From the NCBI GenBank assembly GCA_963930775.1, contig OZ005696.1, positions 6,758,001 to 6,822,000 on the forward strand: 64,000 bases of DNA, in the 5' to 3' direction. The stretch comes from Cliona cf. orientalis. Lineage: Eukaryota; Porifera; Demospongiae; Clionaida; Clionaidae. Positions 10,123 to 23,165 of the stretch are shown here, piece by piece. The first letter of the stretch is position 1. Each line of letters opens with the position of its first letter. Both the position numbers and the translations under genes were made by a program. The notes under the pieces were generated by a model that searched no databases, was not told the DNA's origin, and worked only from the letters and a program-made list of their open reading frames with translations.

Positions 10123-12634
10123 ATGGCCTGGTGGAAAATATGGGAGAGTAATCGAGCAGATGGCGAGCCTAAAACGTTCAACATCGTCTTAGGTTACTTC
10201 TTTCTGATCAATTATTGTGTTGGGACAGGATTTCTTGGAGTTCCATATGCATTCTTCTACAGTGGCTACCTGGCTGCCATCCCTACCCTGCTTTTTACAG
10301 CATTTTCTGGCTATATGACTTCCAGATGGCTTATAGAAGTTATATCCAGAGCTCAGGTAATGACATACTATGGCAGTATTATAATACTAATACAGTAAAT
10401 TTGGGTAGTATTGGGGAATTTGCTTGTAGCTAATAGTCAAATATCAGTAGTTTGTTTATTATATTATTTCAGGCGGTGGAATCTTTCAATAAAGCGAAGA
10501 CAGGTATAAGTAATGGACCCGGAGACACTGGAAGCAAAGGATTAAGTAATTATCAGAATCCAGAACCCAACTACACGATCAGCATGTATCGTAAATTTGA
10601 GAACGTAGAACTAAGTCAGATGTTCGTTGGCAAGTGGTTCAAGTACGTCTATCTCATTTTATTCTCTCTCTATGGCTGGCTTGGTAATTGGTCGTATGCC
10701 TCTGTGGCAGCATCAGCCTGGGCTTCCAACATACCCTATAACTTTGGAAAGATGACCTTGTGCGATGACAGTGCCTTTCATCATCAGATTTTGCCCACTG
10801 GTGGTTGTCTCTACTCGTATTACTTCTCTTTGGTCCTCTTTGGAGTGATTGTGACCATCCTTTCTATAATGGACCTCAAGGAACAGCTCGTAGTGCAAGT
10901 ACTAATGGGATTAGCACGATTTCTCGCCATATTTGCTGTCTTGGTCTACTCCCTCTACTATTTATTCAATGCCAACGGCCGTGATGCATGTGAAGGAGAC
11001 CTCCCATTTGTGAACACAAGCTTAGTTAATGAGTCGTATATCTCTCTCTTTAATGCCTCTCGATATACATCTTACGAAGAGATTGTAAAAAAGTTCGATC
11101 CAAGAGGCTGGGTAGTTTCAGTGCCAGTCTTTCTCTTTGCTTTTGAGATTCAATCTGCGATCTCCTCTCTCACTCATCCAGTGAAACAGAAAAAATACAT
11201 CCACTGGTTGCTGACTGCCCTTTTTGCTACGTCCTTGAGCTGCTTTATGTCCCTTGGAATAGTCGTCCCCCTATGGTTCAAAGCAAGTGTACAGGAGACA
11301 GTCACACTTAACTGGGTAAGTATGTGAAAGAAACATAACTGCTAATATAATTATGCATGTGGCAAAATGCAGCTGTTGGAATGTTGTATCACCTGCAGCT
11401 GCCTTTAAACAAGATATTCATGAATATATGGTTGTAAATTGTATGCAGCATAGCTACTATAGGTGTCTATCTTAGCACATTCTTGCATAATGACTATACT
11501 ATGCATTTGCTTGATTAAGGTAAAGTCACATGCTTACAGTAACTTCTAGTCACTGCTGATGATAGCTTGCCATGTTTGGCTTACTCAGTGAGCACTGGTT
11601 GACTACAGTAGTAAAAATTAATAATTGTCCATTAGATAATGCCATCTGCACCTGTGTCCCACTCTCTCAAGTATGATTGATTTTGTAAGCCAAAGTGCGA
11701 GAATTACTCCCCCTGTGCATTGTGCGTGCTTCTTTGAACACTAGGACGTTACATACTGACATCTTTAGGTGTGGTCGTGACAGCACTAGTAGCAGATGCT
11801 ACTAATGCTGTCACTAGTATAGGCTAGTCCCCTGGTATATAACTCTCAGTTTTCAGTAAAATTAATATTTGGGAATAATACTATAATAATTATGTGTGCA
11901 TGTGACTATGTGACAGTTACTAAATTGTTGAATTTTTGTCGCAACTAACTTACGAATCCCATGCAAGTTCATAGGATAGATCTTCCGCTCAGGCAGGAGG
12001 ATAATACTATTGTCAATGTTTTCTACAGGTTAGCTATACTTATGCTGGCAACCCTCCACAGTTGCGTGCACTTTCATACTTCCTCATCTTGTTTCCATCA
12101 CTGGATGTCATGTCAGCCTACCCTCTGGCCACCATCTGTATTGCCAACAACATCTACATGGTCATAACGGGCAGAGACACCTCTGAGAAGGGAAAATGGA
12201 AATATGACTGGCTCCTGCGTCTTTGTTTACGATTCTTCTCGGCAATACTACCACTGGCTCTTGGCTTTGCTGCAGCTAATCTTGTCTTCATTCTCACGTA
12301 TGCAGGTCAGTTGGGATTCGTCACGTATTTCTTGGTTCCTGTTGTGCTTCAGCTGCGTTCAATATATGTCTGCAAGAAGACTTTTAATCCGCAGCCAGCG
12401 GAACCAGAAATATCCTCAGGAAGTATAATGCTCAGCAAGGAATTGGAGAGCTCTCCGTTGGTGGCCATTGCTAAGAAAGAGAGTGGATTTATGTACATGA
12501 CTCCCTACTCCAATGTCGTTTGTAGTCACCCAATTTTTGTTGCTATCATGGGATTTTTTGGATTCTGCTTTTTTGTGATATCCATTCTTAGTATCTTTAT
12601 TGGGCCAGAAAAACTCACATGTGAGTATCCCTAA
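10123..12634 (+). CDS. AAAP-type amino-acid transporter, copy 1
   Basis: Three exons, 10123-10356, 10473-11315 and 12029-12634, encode about 560 residues with GT-AG introns. The ATG at 10123 was chosen because all five paralogs begin MxWWKxWxSN there, although the frame stays open upstream. The product is a multipass membrane protein with about 11 predicted segments. The first (NIVLGYFF...GTGFLGVPYAFFYSG) carries the GxGxLGxPYAF signature of the amino acid/auxin permease family, which moves amino acids by proton or sodium coupling. An extracellular loop in exon 2 has several NxS/T sites. Exon 3 encodes the last four segments and a cytoplasmic tail. Substrate and membrane location cannot be read from the sequence. 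Confidence 0.8.
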
Positions 12635-13775
12635 GTTTTTTTTTAATGTATATGATATGGCAAAGAAGCCTTTATATACCATCATTAAGTTTTGTATTGT
12701 TATTTTAACACTTTGGGTTTATTTGTAGTTAATTTAGAAGAGTGTATGATGAACTCTATGTACAACCCCAAGCGAAGTGAGGGTTCAACAGAGCCCTGAA
12801 CACATAACTTATAATTTTTGACTTTATTTACACAATGTAGGATCACGCACTAGCTACATGTACTCTCAGCAGGTTGGGCACCTCAGTGCATGAGTCTACA
12901 AGATTGCAGAGTGCATGATCATGAGTAGCTAGCTAAGCTGTGCCATAAATCCACAAGTTGGCCATCATCATACTGTATTATAGTGAGACCATAATAATTG
13001 AACCCTGTGCATATGTTGCTAGTAGCTACATGTGCAGCATAGCAACTACACTATGGATCTGTGACGTCCTGACCCATTCATGGGTGATTACGTATCACAG
13101 TACTCAGTGCAGTGGAGTCACCATGCCATCAAGCACACACATGAATAATAGCTATAGCTAGTTGTGACAACCAAGAACTGAAACATTGATCAACTAGAAA
13201 TTAAATTTTGGGCTAAAAGCGTGTAGCTACAAAGGACTGGTCTTCAGGCTATGACGAGCTTCTCTCCAAGGCAAATGCCCCCTCTTTGGCTAAGAAGATT
13301 TCCCAAGCTGGGCTCTGCAATATGTATAAAATTATAGCTACAGATCTTCCTCATGCCCCCATTGAAAACCGTGCATTTCATTATAATAGAGCAGGTCTGA
13401 TAATTCTATGGCAATCAAACCAATCCAGTGCCAATCTTCACTATTTCCCTAGAACTGCATCCCAACGTTACGAGTGTGTTAGCACATCTTCTGCATTTAT
13501 TATTAATAACTAGGATTACATGTTCTATTTTAGCCGAAGGCTATTCGTGTATCCCCTGTAAACTATATACAGAAATTATTATAGGCAAAAAAAAACCCCA
13601 CTGGCTGAGGAGAGCAAGGTGCCTCAGCAGTATGGACGATAAGGTACAGGGTCGTTAGTAGATTCTCTGGCGCCGGCGCCACAGGTATGCGCGCACGTTC
13701 ATCTCTCATGCCAGTACAGTCCAATCCACTTATCAGTGGATACACTGTAACAGCCATATTGAGCGCTAAGGAGTG
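12635..13775. other. Intergenic spacer
   Basis: Spacer between transporter copies 1 and 2. No gene or repeat with clear ends was recognised. A GC-rich patch just upstream of copy 2 (13660-13720) may belong to its promoter. Confidence 0.35.
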
Positions 13776-16008
13776 ATGGCGTGGTGGAAAGTATGGGAGA
13801 GTAATCGAGCACATGGCGAACCTAAAACGTTCAATATCTTCTTAGGCTACGTCATTCTGATCAACCTTTGTATTGGGACTGGATTTCTCGGAATTCCATA
13901 TGCGTTCTTCTACAGTGGTTACCTGGCTGCTATCCCTACCCTGATTTTTACAGTATTTTCCGGCTACATAGCTTCCCGGTGGCTTATAGAAGTCATGTCC
14001 AGAGCTCAGGTAATAAAATATATTAGCTATGCTACACTAGTAGCTACTAGCTAGTATTAATTGTACGTATACGTTTGTTGGCACAATATATCTAGCCTAG
14101 TTACTGAGTCAACATTAATTTTGAATTATCATTTCAGGCGGTGGAATCTTTCACACAGATGAAGATGGGTATAAGTAATGGAGTCACCGGAAGCAAAGGC
14201 TGTGATGATCAGAATCCAGAACCCAACTACAGGATCAGCGAGTATCGTAAATTTGAGCTAGTGGAACTGAGCCAGATATTTGTTGGCAAGTGGTTTATGT
14301 ACATCTTTCTCATTTTATTCTCTCTCTATGGTTGGCTTGGTAATTGGTCGTATGCCTCTGTGGCAGCATCAGCCTGGGCTTCCAACATACCCTACAACTT
14401 TGGAAGGATGACCTTGTGCGATGACAGTGCCTTTTATCATCAGATTTTGCCTACTGGTGGTTGTCTCTACTCGTATTACTTCTCTTTGGTCCTCTTTGGA
14501 GTGATTGTGACCACCATTTCCATAATGGACCTCAAGGAACAGCTCATAGTGCAAGTACTAATGGGTCTAGTACGATTTCTTGCCATATTTGCTATCGTGG
14601 TCTATTCCCTCTATCATTTGATCAACGACAAAGGCAGTGATGCATGTGAAGGAGAGCTCCCATTCATGAATACATCTCTAATTAATGAGTCGTATACCCC
14701 TCTCTTCAATGCCTCTCGATATACATCCTACGGCGAGATTGTAAAAAAATTTGATCCAAGAGGCTGGGTTGTTTCAATACCAGTTTTTCTTTTTGCTTGT
14801 GAAATTCAGTGTGCAATTCCCTCTCTCACTCATCCAGTGAGACAGAAAAAGTACATCCACTGGTTGCTGGCTGCCCTCTTTGCTACATCCTTGAGCTGCT
14901 TCATGTCCCTTGGAATAATCGTCCCCCTGTGGTTCAAAGCAAGTGTACAGGAGACAATCATACTTAACTGGGTACGTACATGTATGTGAGAGGAACATAT
15001 TTAACTTATGGTATGCATGTGCATGGCAAGACTTAGTAGTAGTCCGTACAATAGTAGTGATGCAGGTGATGGAATATTGTGCCATTATTAAATTTAACAT
15101 TACCACCTGCCTTTAAGAGACATATTTATGAATGTGCTATAATAGTATACCATATTATGTTCACTGCCTGTCATAGCGCATGCATGCACAATGACTACAT
15201 AATGTATTTGCTTGATCGCCATTATTTTGGATCCAGAGTGTAGGTAAAGTCACATGCTTGCAGGTAGGGCAAAATAAAAGCTATGTAATGACATCCTAAC
15301 CCTTGTGTAATTATTATATAGTATTAGGGTCAAATTCGATCCTACCATAGTAGCCACTGTTACTAATAAAGCCAGATAATCTTTAATAATATTCTACAGG
15401 TTAGCTACACTTATGCTGGCAACCCTCCACAATTGCGTGCACTTTCATACTTCCTCATCTTGTTTCCATCACTGGATGTCATATCAGCCTACCCTTTGAT
15501 CACCATCTGTATTGCCAACAACATCTACATGGTCATAACCGGCAGAGACACCTCTGAGAAAGGAAAATGGAAATATGACTGGCTCTTGCGCTTTTTTATA
15601 CGATTCTTCTCAGCAATAGTACCACTGGCTCTTGGCTTTGCTGCAGCTAATCTTGTCTTCATTCTCACGTATGCAGGCCAGTTGGGATTCGTCACCTATT
15701 TTTTACTTCCTGTTGTGCTTCAGCTGCGTTCAATACACGTCTGCAAGAAGAGGTTTAGTCAACAGTTGGCAGAACCAGAAATAACATCCTCAGAGAGTAT
15801 AATGCTCAGTAAGGAATTGGAGAGCTCTCCGTTGGTAGCCAATGCTAAGAAAGAGAGTGGATTCACATACATGACTCCCTACTCCAATGTCGTTTGTAGT
15901 CACCCAATTTTTGTTGCTATCATCGGATTTTTTGGGTTCTGCTTTTTTGTGATATCTATTCTTAGCATCTTTATTGGACCAGAAAAAGTCACATGTGAGT
16001 ATGAATAA
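13776..16008 (+). CDS. AAAP-type amino-acid transporter, copy 2
   Basis: Exons 13776-14009, 14138-14971 and 15400-16008 encode about 558 residues. The ATG is at 13776; the GTG codon just before it is not needed. Exon 1 is exactly 234 bp, as in all five paralogs, and the introns fall at the same codons (after SRAQ and after LNW). The residues follow copy 1 closely, including GTGFLGIPYAFFYSG, KYIHWLLAALF, ITGRDTSEKGKW and the C-terminal SILSIFIGPEK. It differs from copies 1 and 3 by CEIQCAIPSLTHPVRQ in place of FEIQSAISSLTHPVKQ in the sixth segment region. It is a head-to-tail duplicate, presumably with the same biochemical role. Confidence 0.8.
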
Positions 16009-16362
16009 TTATTGTTTCTGGCATTATTATTATTATTATGGGTTAAAAAGCCTCCATACCATAATTGAAATATATTATGTTGTATTTTAATTTTAATTAA
16101 GCTACTTTGGGTTTACTCTGTACTAAGTCAGATTACGTCTGGTACATGCCCTCAGCTCAATGTGCACGTGTGCAAGATGCGCATGCGCATATGCACGCCC
16201 ACTTAGGGTGGTACGGGGTCGTTTATCATCCCAGGCCACTCCCACGTTTTCAAGGTCCTTTTCTGCATGGGATCCCGGGAGAGGTGGATATCTTCTCGAG
16301 CTCATGAAAACAGGTCGTCGGTCCATGGTGCATCAGTCCAACAGCCATATTAGACTTGGAGG

Positions 16363-18979
16363 ATGGCCTGGTGGAAAGTATGGGAGAGTAATCGAGCAGA
16401 TGGCGAGCCTAAAACGTTCAACATCGTCTTAGGTTACTTCTTTCTGATCAACTTTTGTATTGGGACTGGATTTCTTGGAGTTCCATATGCGTTCTTCTAC
16501 AGTGGCTACCTGGCTGCCATCCCTACCCTGATTTTTACAGCATTTTCCAGCTATATTACTTCTAGATGGCTTATAGAAGTTGTGTCCAGAGCTCAGGTAA
16601 CAAAATTGAGTACCAAGTACTATAGTAACTGTTTTAGTGCAATCTTGATAATTATATCATTATTTCAGGCTGTGGAATCATTCACACAGACAAAGACAGG
16701 TATCAGTAGTGGAGGCACTGACAAAGACTGTGATTATCAGAATCCAGAACCCAACTATAAGATCAGCAAGTATCGTAAATTTGAGAATGTGGAACTAAGT
16801 CAGATGTTTGTTGGCAAGTGGTTTAAGTACTTCTATCTCATTTCGTTCTCAATTTATGCCTGGCTTACTAATTGGTCCTTTGCATCTGTGGCAGCAACAG
16901 CCTGGGCTTCCAACATACCCTACAACTTTGGAAGGATGACCTTGTGCGATGATAATGCCTTTCATCATCGGATTTTGCCTACCGGCAGTTGTCTCTACTC
17001 GTACTACTTCTCTTTGGTCCTCTTTGGAGTGATTGTGACCACACTTTCTATAATGGACCTCAAGGAACAGCTCATAGTGCAAGTACTGATGGGTTTAGTA
17101 CGATTTCTCGCCATATTCGCTATCGTGTTCTACTCTTTCTATCATTTGATCAACGCCAATGGCAGTGATGCATGTGAAGGAGAGCTCCCATTCGTGAATA
17201 CAACCCTAGTTAATGAGTCGTATACCCCTCTCTTTAATGCCTCTCTATACATATCCTATGAGGAAATTGTAAAAAAGTTTGATCCAAGAGGCTGGGTAGT
17301 TTCAGTGCCAATCTATCTCTATGCTTTTGAGATTCAGTCTGCAATCTCCTCTCTCACTCATCCGGTGAAACAGAAAAAGTATATCCACTGGTTGCTGGCT
17401 GCTGTTTTTGCTACATCCTTGAGCTGTTTTATGTCCCTTGGAATCATCGTCCCCCTGTGGTTCAAAGCAAGTGTACAGGAGACAGTCACACTTAACTGGG
17501 TAAGTATATGAAAGAAACATCAATATTATGTAACTTCAGGCTATCAACTGTATACACGGTTCTTGCCTGTACTTTCGGTGCATGTAGCTACAATTTCTGC
17601 TGACCTGGCATACACGTGATACTATGCATTCTTGTGGTTGCTCTAGGTGTAAGCATAGCCAATAATTATTGCAACTTGCTGAAGGTTTTACACAATAGTG
17701 CAACTGCATGTGCTTCATTTTTTTTGGTAGTAATGGTGAAGTCACATGTTGGTCACTGCTGCTGATGCCTTTGGCTTACTCAGTGAGCACTGCATGAGGC
17801 ACATATGAACCGGTCGTGGCATTGAAGCCTGTCATTAACATGCAGAGAATATACCGTATGGCGGATAACTGTGGCGAGCATTAAAATTTAATGGCTCTCT
17901 ACTGGTATATTGTTGAAGTTTCAATTTGGTGATCTGAAGGCTTACCACCATAGGCATGCGTGTAAATTGGCGAGTTTTATATTTGGCGATCTCTACCAGA
18001 GTTTACCAAATTAAAAACCTCATCAGTTAATGTGGGTGTCTCCTAGCTCACTCAGGTACAATTTATAAGCAAAGAAATGAGAACTGCTCCCCTCTGCATG
18101 TGCATTGTGTGTGCTTGTTTGAATAGCTATAGCAATAGCTAGCTTATAGACTCCTAAAGGAGAACCTGTAAATAGGCATCTGCCAAAATAATAATAATTT
18201 ATTATGTAAGCTAAGAATAGTAGAAATCCTCAATATGCATAATTATTATAGTGAAGTCCAAGACAGCAGCTGTTACTTACCAGTAATAAAGCTACACAAT
18301 AATTGTAGTATTCCTCACACAAAGGATCATATTAATAATAATTATAATCATGTAACTATTTCCAATATTATAGGTTAGCTATACTTATGCTGGCAACTCT
18401 CCACAGTTGCGTGCACTTTCATACTTCCTCATCTTATTTCCATCGCTGGATGTCATGTCTGCCTACCCTCTGGTCGCCATCTGTATTGCCAACAACATCT
18501 ACATGGTCATAACCGGCAGAGACACCTCTGAGAAGGGGAAATGGAAATATGACTGGCTCCTGCGTCTATGTATACGATTCTTCTCGGCAATACTACCACT
18601 GGCACTCAGCTTCGCTGCAGCTAATCTTGTCTTCATTCTCACGTACACAGGCCTGTTGGGATTCGTCACCTACTTCTTGGTTCCTGTTGTGCTTCAGCTG
18701 TGTTCAATATACGTCTGCAAGAAAATGTTTAGTCGACAGTCAGCAGAACCAGAAAAATCCTCAGGGAGTATTATAATGCTTAGAGAGGAAACGAAGAGCA
18801 CTCCATCGGAGACCAAGCCTGAGAAGCAGAGTGGATTTATATACATGACTCCCTACTCCAATGTTGTCTGTAGTCGTCCAATTTTTGTTGCTATCATGGG
18901 ATTTTTTGGATTATGCTTTTTTGTGATGTCGATTCTTAGTATCTTCATTGGGCCAGAAAAACTCACATGTGAGTATTAA
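16363..18979 (+). CDS. AAAP-type amino-acid transporter, copy 3
   Basis: Exons 16363-16596, 16669-17499 and 18374-18979 encode about 556 residues. The ATG at 16363 gives MAWWKVWESNRADGEPKTFN. Intron 1 is only 72 bp, a multiple of three with no in-frame stop, so its retention would simply insert 24 residues. Its GT-AG ends and its position match the other copies, so it is called as an intron. The fold and motifs are those of copy 1. The C-terminal cytoplasmic stretch (about residues 495-515) is the most diverged part among the three plus-strand copies. Intron 2 (17500-18373) contains a possible dispersed repeat. Confidence 0.8.
17850..18025. repeat. Possible dispersed repeat in transporter intron
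   Basis: It contains ACCGTATGGCGGATAA, TTGGCGATCTCTACCAGAG and TTTACCAAATTAAAAAC, a pattern I associate with interspersed repeats of marine invertebrates. No second copy is in this window, so the boundaries are approximate. Confidence 0.3.
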
Positions 18980-19622
18980 TATAATAATTATTTTTCTTGA
19001 CTTTTATTATGATAGGGCAAAAAAATATCTGTTTGCATGCAGTAGGAAGTCTCCATTAGTGAGTACTACGTATTATAGTTAGCAGCAGGCCTAGGGGATT
19101 GAAGAAGAGTCTATGAAAGTATATAGTAATAATAATTATTATGATGCCTTATTTGAATATTATTCTTATATAATTATGATGGCCATATCCCATTTTTATC
19201 ACCATGACTGTTTTGTATGTGATATGACTTCCGTTGACCTGTTTATTGGCCCACACAAAGCTATAATTATTATAGCTACAGTGTCATGTACATGTATTCC
19301 CAAGAACATTAATTTTGTGATCATCATGTATTAATGTCAAAAACTGCAGTACTAATCATAGTACTGCATAGTATTTCTGATTAATTTTCGTGTACAATTT
19401 TCAGTGTGACTTGATGATCAGTTAATTTCTTTAATGATGATATATTATAATAACAACAACATAATGTCAAAAACTACTACAAAGAGCTCAAATAATATTA
19501 TACTGAAAAATAGAGGAGGGATATTGATGTATGTAGACTAAGACGTATATTATAGCTACTATCAAAACAGATGAACTTATTTCGAATTCATTATTATGTT
19601 GATTTTCCTGTACTGGCTGAAT
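18980..19622. other. Spacer with duplicated 3' flank
   Basis: It lies between the convergent ends of transporter copy 3 and the single-unit leucine-rich gene. The stretch of about 19460-19622 closely matches 23340-23520, the 3' flank of the double-unit gene, so the duplication that founded that gene family included about 160-180 bp of downstream sequence. Confidence 0.6.
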
Positions 19623-21863
19623 TCAAGATACTATGCTTTCATCATCACTAGATTCTGCATGAGAAGGTGATGTGCTTATGCTTGGGCTGGTATACTGTAT
19701 CGCAAGTCCCATTTTTTCCAATTTCCGAGCTAATTCATCGGTCAAAATGAGGCCATATTCAAATTTTCCCATTCGAAATGACTTGAGCTTCTTACAACCA
19801 TGCTTTTGCCAGGTTTTATATAGACTATCAATATGAGTGACATCCTCAATCTTCCACAAGACTGGAATGCAAAGGGAAAATATTTCATAATTTCTTAGTA
19901 GAAACAAAGCATCACCAAAGCGTTCCACTTCAGCTGATGATTCAAGAGATACACAACAATAGCAATAATTCTTCATCGGTATTGTCAGTTCAGTCAGTGT
20001 TTCTACTTGAAGTGACAGGATACTCGTGATACTACTAATATTGCATGGTTTGGGGTCCTCATCTTCCCAGAATTCTTCTGATGGTTGGTTAGGCACAAAT
20101 GATAATTTTGTCAATTGCTGGCGACGCAAAAGGTTTTGAAACATGGGGCTAGGAAGGTCATGGAATATCGGTAGTACTAGCTCCTGAGCTTGGAAGAAAC
20201 TATTATCGCACAAAGTTTGCAAGGGAAAATATAGTGGGGGTAGTAAGTGAAAGAGGTCATATTCCACAACATTTACCAGGTGAGCATCGAAGTGGAATGC
20301 TTTGAGGACAAGAGGTTGATGTGAAAATAACCACTTACAAACATCTAAAGTAACCTTGCAGTATTTATGGACAAAGAGAGATTTATACTCCAGAGCTCCA
20401 CTTGGTACCTTATCGGCACCTACTGGCAAATCAGTGGAAGAAGGTTCACTATAAGCTAGTTCGAAAGGGTGAAGATGGATCTGCTGGGGCTGACTGCAAG
20501 GTGTCTTTAAGAAGGCATCAAGCAAAAGTCGAAAGTGCGAGGAGAAAGGAACTTGACCATGAAGAGATAGCTTTGAAAACTCTGGCCTTTGCACAAAGCC
20601 AACCAGTGAAGCAAACAAGCAAGAGAAGGAACTAGCATCTATTTCCAGACCTGTGTCTAGACGAAGACTTATCTCAGTGAGTTGGCTATGTGAAGCTATG
20701 ATACTAGCAAATGCTTCTAAATGATGAATTTTATAATTATTCCTGAAGTCACTCCAGCAATGAATATCAAGCTTCTTTAAAGACTGACAAGGTTCAGCTG
20801 CAAGCTTTGACAAAAAGTCAGTTCTATCTTCCCTAGCTGGGTCAGCAATGGCTAATGAGCTGAGTACAGGGCTGTTGAAGCAACAATTAAATATCAGTTC
20901 AAAAACTCTTTTGGATTCATCAATTGTAGGTTTACATGTATCGTGAGATATGTGCTCATAGATATGCCTAAATCGTAAACTAAGACTAAGTGACTCCAAC
21001 TTACTGAAAAACTGTGTCAGTAGCTGAACCAGGTTTTCATCACTCCACTTCCAGTACATACCGGTGCAGTGCATAACGAGATTCTTAGGATAGTAGTTGC
21101 ATTCATTCATCATCAGTGATATTGCATCTTCATCAGAAAGGCGGTAGTGACTTTGCTTTGAAATATAGTGCAAATAACGTGCAGGAATATGCTGGCCTTT
21201 CATGGCTTCTTCGTAAAGCTCTCCATGCTCCTGTCCAAATACATCACAGATAGGAAGAGGGGAATCGGAGAACTTAACGTCTTCTTCATCAGAACTATCA
21301 CTTTCAGAAAGTTGCTCCTCTCTGTTTATTTCTTCTGAAACTAAATCCGGCTTTCGATATGCAATGAGATCATTCACAACATCGTCAGGACAGCCACGTC
21401 CCCATGGTGGTGGAATACCACTCTTAAAGCAGCATCCATAACCTGGCCCATTATCATCCATACAATGGCGAGGAAAATTGTCACCACTGAATATCATTGC
21501 TGTTAGATATGCAAAATATTTTCCACGATTTGATGTGTTTTCATAACTCTGTGAATGGGAGGCACATAGTAATGCTTCATGAGCATTGACGTCATAAAAG
21601 CGATAAGATCTAAGCCTATTTTTCTGATTTTCAAGGAGCTCATCCCAAAATATATCGGAATCGATATTATTGAAGGCACAGGTCTGCTCCAGGTGACAGA
21701 CAGAAACAACTGGACAATAGAGCAGCAGTTTCTTCCGTTGAATAGGTGGAAGAATGCTCAGCATCTCCGGTGAATAGTGATCAAATTCTTCAATCAGCTT
21801 GCACAAGCAGAGATCATGGAGAGATGACATAGAAAAGATGCACCTACTACTTTGTTTTGCCAT
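19623..21863 (-). CDS. BC-box leucine-rich protein, single-unit form (LRRC41-like candidate)
   Basis: Intronless, about 746 residues from the ATG at 21863; the open codons upstream begin with GTG. Residues 14-23, SLHDLCLCKL, fit the Elongin B/C-binding BC-box consensus (S/T/P)LxxxCxxx(A/I/L/V). A Leu/Pro-rich helix region follows (LSILPPIQRKKLLLYCP), then VCHLEQTCAFN and ID...IFWDELL. That order resembles the N-terminus of LRRC41-type Elongin-Cullin substrate receptors. After an acidic Ser-rich linker (about 190-215), most of the rest is degenerate leucine-rich repeats (SLKKLDIHCW, SQLTEISLRL, LTKLSF, LTELTIP). The role as an E3 ubiquitin-ligase substrate receptor is inferred from the motif and domain order only. 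A remote F-box-like N-terminus is the alternative. Confidence 0.65.
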   Translation of the reverse strand: MAKQSSRCIFSMSSLHDLCLCKLIEEFDHYSPEMLSILPPIQRKKLLLYCPVVSVCHLEQTCAFNNIDSDIFWDELLENQKNRLRSYRFYDVNAHEALLCASHSQSYENTSNRGKYFAYLTAMIFSGDNFPRHCMDDNGPGYGCCFKSGIPPPWGRGCPDDVVNDLIAYRKPDLVSEEINREEQLSESDSSDEEDVKFSDSPLPICDVFGQEHGELYEEAMKGQHIPARYLHYISKQSHYRLSDEDAISLMMNECNYYPKNLVMHCTGMYWKWSDENLVQLLTQFFSKLESLSLSLRFRHIYEHISHDTCKPTIDESKRVFELIFNCCFNSPVLSSLAIADPAREDRTDFLSKLAAEPCQSLKKLDIHCWSDFRNNYKIHHLEAFASIIASHSQLTEISLRLDTGLEIDASSFSCLFASLVGFVQRPEFSKLSLHGQVPFSSHFRLLLDAFLKTPCSQPQQIHLHPFELAYSEPSSTDLPVGADKVPSGALEYKSLFVHKYCKVTLDVCKWLFSHQPLVLKAFHFDAHLVNVVEYDLFHLLPPLYFPLQTLCDNSFFQAQELVLPIFHDLPSPMFQNLLRRQQLTKLSFVPNQPSEEFWEDEDPKPCNISSITSILSLQVETLTELTIPMKNYCYCCVSLESSAEVERFGDALFLLRNYEIFSLCIPVLWKIEDVTHIDSLYKTWQKHGCKKLKSFRMGKFEYGLILTDELARKLEKMGLAIQYTSPSISTSPSHAESSDDESIVS

Positions 21864-22333
21864 GATCCTTTTGTGTAGATATATAGCCACCGTCCAATGT
21901 AGTATCGAATATGGAGTGTTAATCTACAGAAATGCATGAACAAGAAGCCTAAGTATTATGATGCAGATTAGTGAAACACTCGATCAGACTCCTGATTCAG
22001 AATCTAATCTTACTGGCCAGATTTTATTATCCTCAGTTTAAGTTTTAATACAAGGGAGTCATGGCCAGCATTTACCATATCACTTTGCACAGGCTGCACA
22101 ACACGAAATACTGAGGGGATCAATAGTAGATCTATCTAACTCACAAAGATCACCACTTTTACAGTAAAACCATCAAACACTTAATAAAGTTTCGGTGAAT
22201 CTTTTGTACTGTGGATGTAGTCAATACCAGGGTTTCATCCATGCAATTTGATAAAATTTAATTATACATCAAAATATCACAGTAAGTCACCAAATCAAAC
22301 CACTAGCATTTGTTTCATTTTGATCAAAAACTT

Positions 22334-22510
22334 CAGGCGCTGATCCAGAAATTTTGCATGGAAGGTGGCTGATGGGGTGGCTACCCATAGTAAACTATAC
22401 TGGTGCAAGGGGGGTGGCTGATTAATAATGGTCTACTACACTGCATGAAAGAACTAGAGAAGGGGGGTGGCTAGCCACCCTATCCACCCCCCCCCTGGAT
22501 CAGCCCCTGG
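22334..22510. mobile_element. Small MITE with CAGGSGCTGATCCAG ends
   Basis: The left end CAGGCGCTGATCCAG is mirrored by CTGGATCAGCCCCTG at the right end. The interior of about 145 bp has GGGGTGGCT runs and a C-rich tract. No ORF is present. Confidence 0.6.
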
Positions 22511-22723
22511 ACCTGAAACTACCTGGAAGAATTAAAGATATTCTACCATAATAAATATGCTCCAAGAACTTGGCGTTCTAAAATAATACGTCCACTCATT
22601 TATTGCGCTTCCATCCCAAATTTTTGTCGCTATAGATGAAACCCTGATGATACATCAATACTTAAGCATAATATGAGCATAATATTATTTAGACAGTAAA
22701 TGCTGCTAATAATATTATTTTCC

Positions 22724-23035
22724 AAATGACTGGGATGCAAAGTGAAAATATTTCACAAGGAAAAAAGGGCATCACCAAAGCATTCCATATCAACTGATGA
22801 CTCAACAGATACATAACTCTTATGATAAGAACTTGGTATGGTAAGTTCAGTCAATGTTTCTACTTGAAGAGATAGGATACTTGTAATGGCACTAATATCA
22901 CATGGTTTGCTCTCCTGTGCTATCTGGGAACAAAATGGCTGTTTCAGTGACAACTTTGTCAATTTTTGATGCTGCTAAAGATTTTGAAGAATGTGACAAG
23001 GAAATATTGGTAGTAACAACTCCTGAGTCTGAAAC
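22724..23035 (-). pseudogene. Fragment of a BC-box leucine-rich gene
   Basis: Read on the minus strand, this stretch aligns with part of the C-terminal leucine-rich region of the single-unit gene (around 19860-20180). Recognisable pieces are SILSLQVETLTELTIP, VESS and FGDALFSL. The reading frame breaks and nothing matches either end, so it is a relic of a fourth family member. It shows that the family had more copies here. Confidence 0.75.
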
Positions 23036-23054
23036 TGTGCAATTATGGCCATGC

Positions 23055-23165
23055 AGCATGCATGGGGATACAAATTTGCCTATATTTGTATAGAAACTGC
23101 TACATTGACCTGAAATGTTGTATATGCGTATCATGGGTGCTTCCCCGGGACACTACCATAACAAT
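23055..23165. repeat. Dispersed repeat, copy 2
   Basis: Same-orientation match to 225-345 in three blocks (TTTGTATAGAA, CTACATTGACC, CCCGGGACACTAC). It lies at the edge of the leucine-rich gene relic. Confidence 0.5.

Noticed and set aside
21864-21890. Upstream extension of the single-unit leucine-rich protein
   Set aside because: The extra nine codons start with GTG. The downstream ATG matches the start region of the paralogs and normal eukaryotic initiation.
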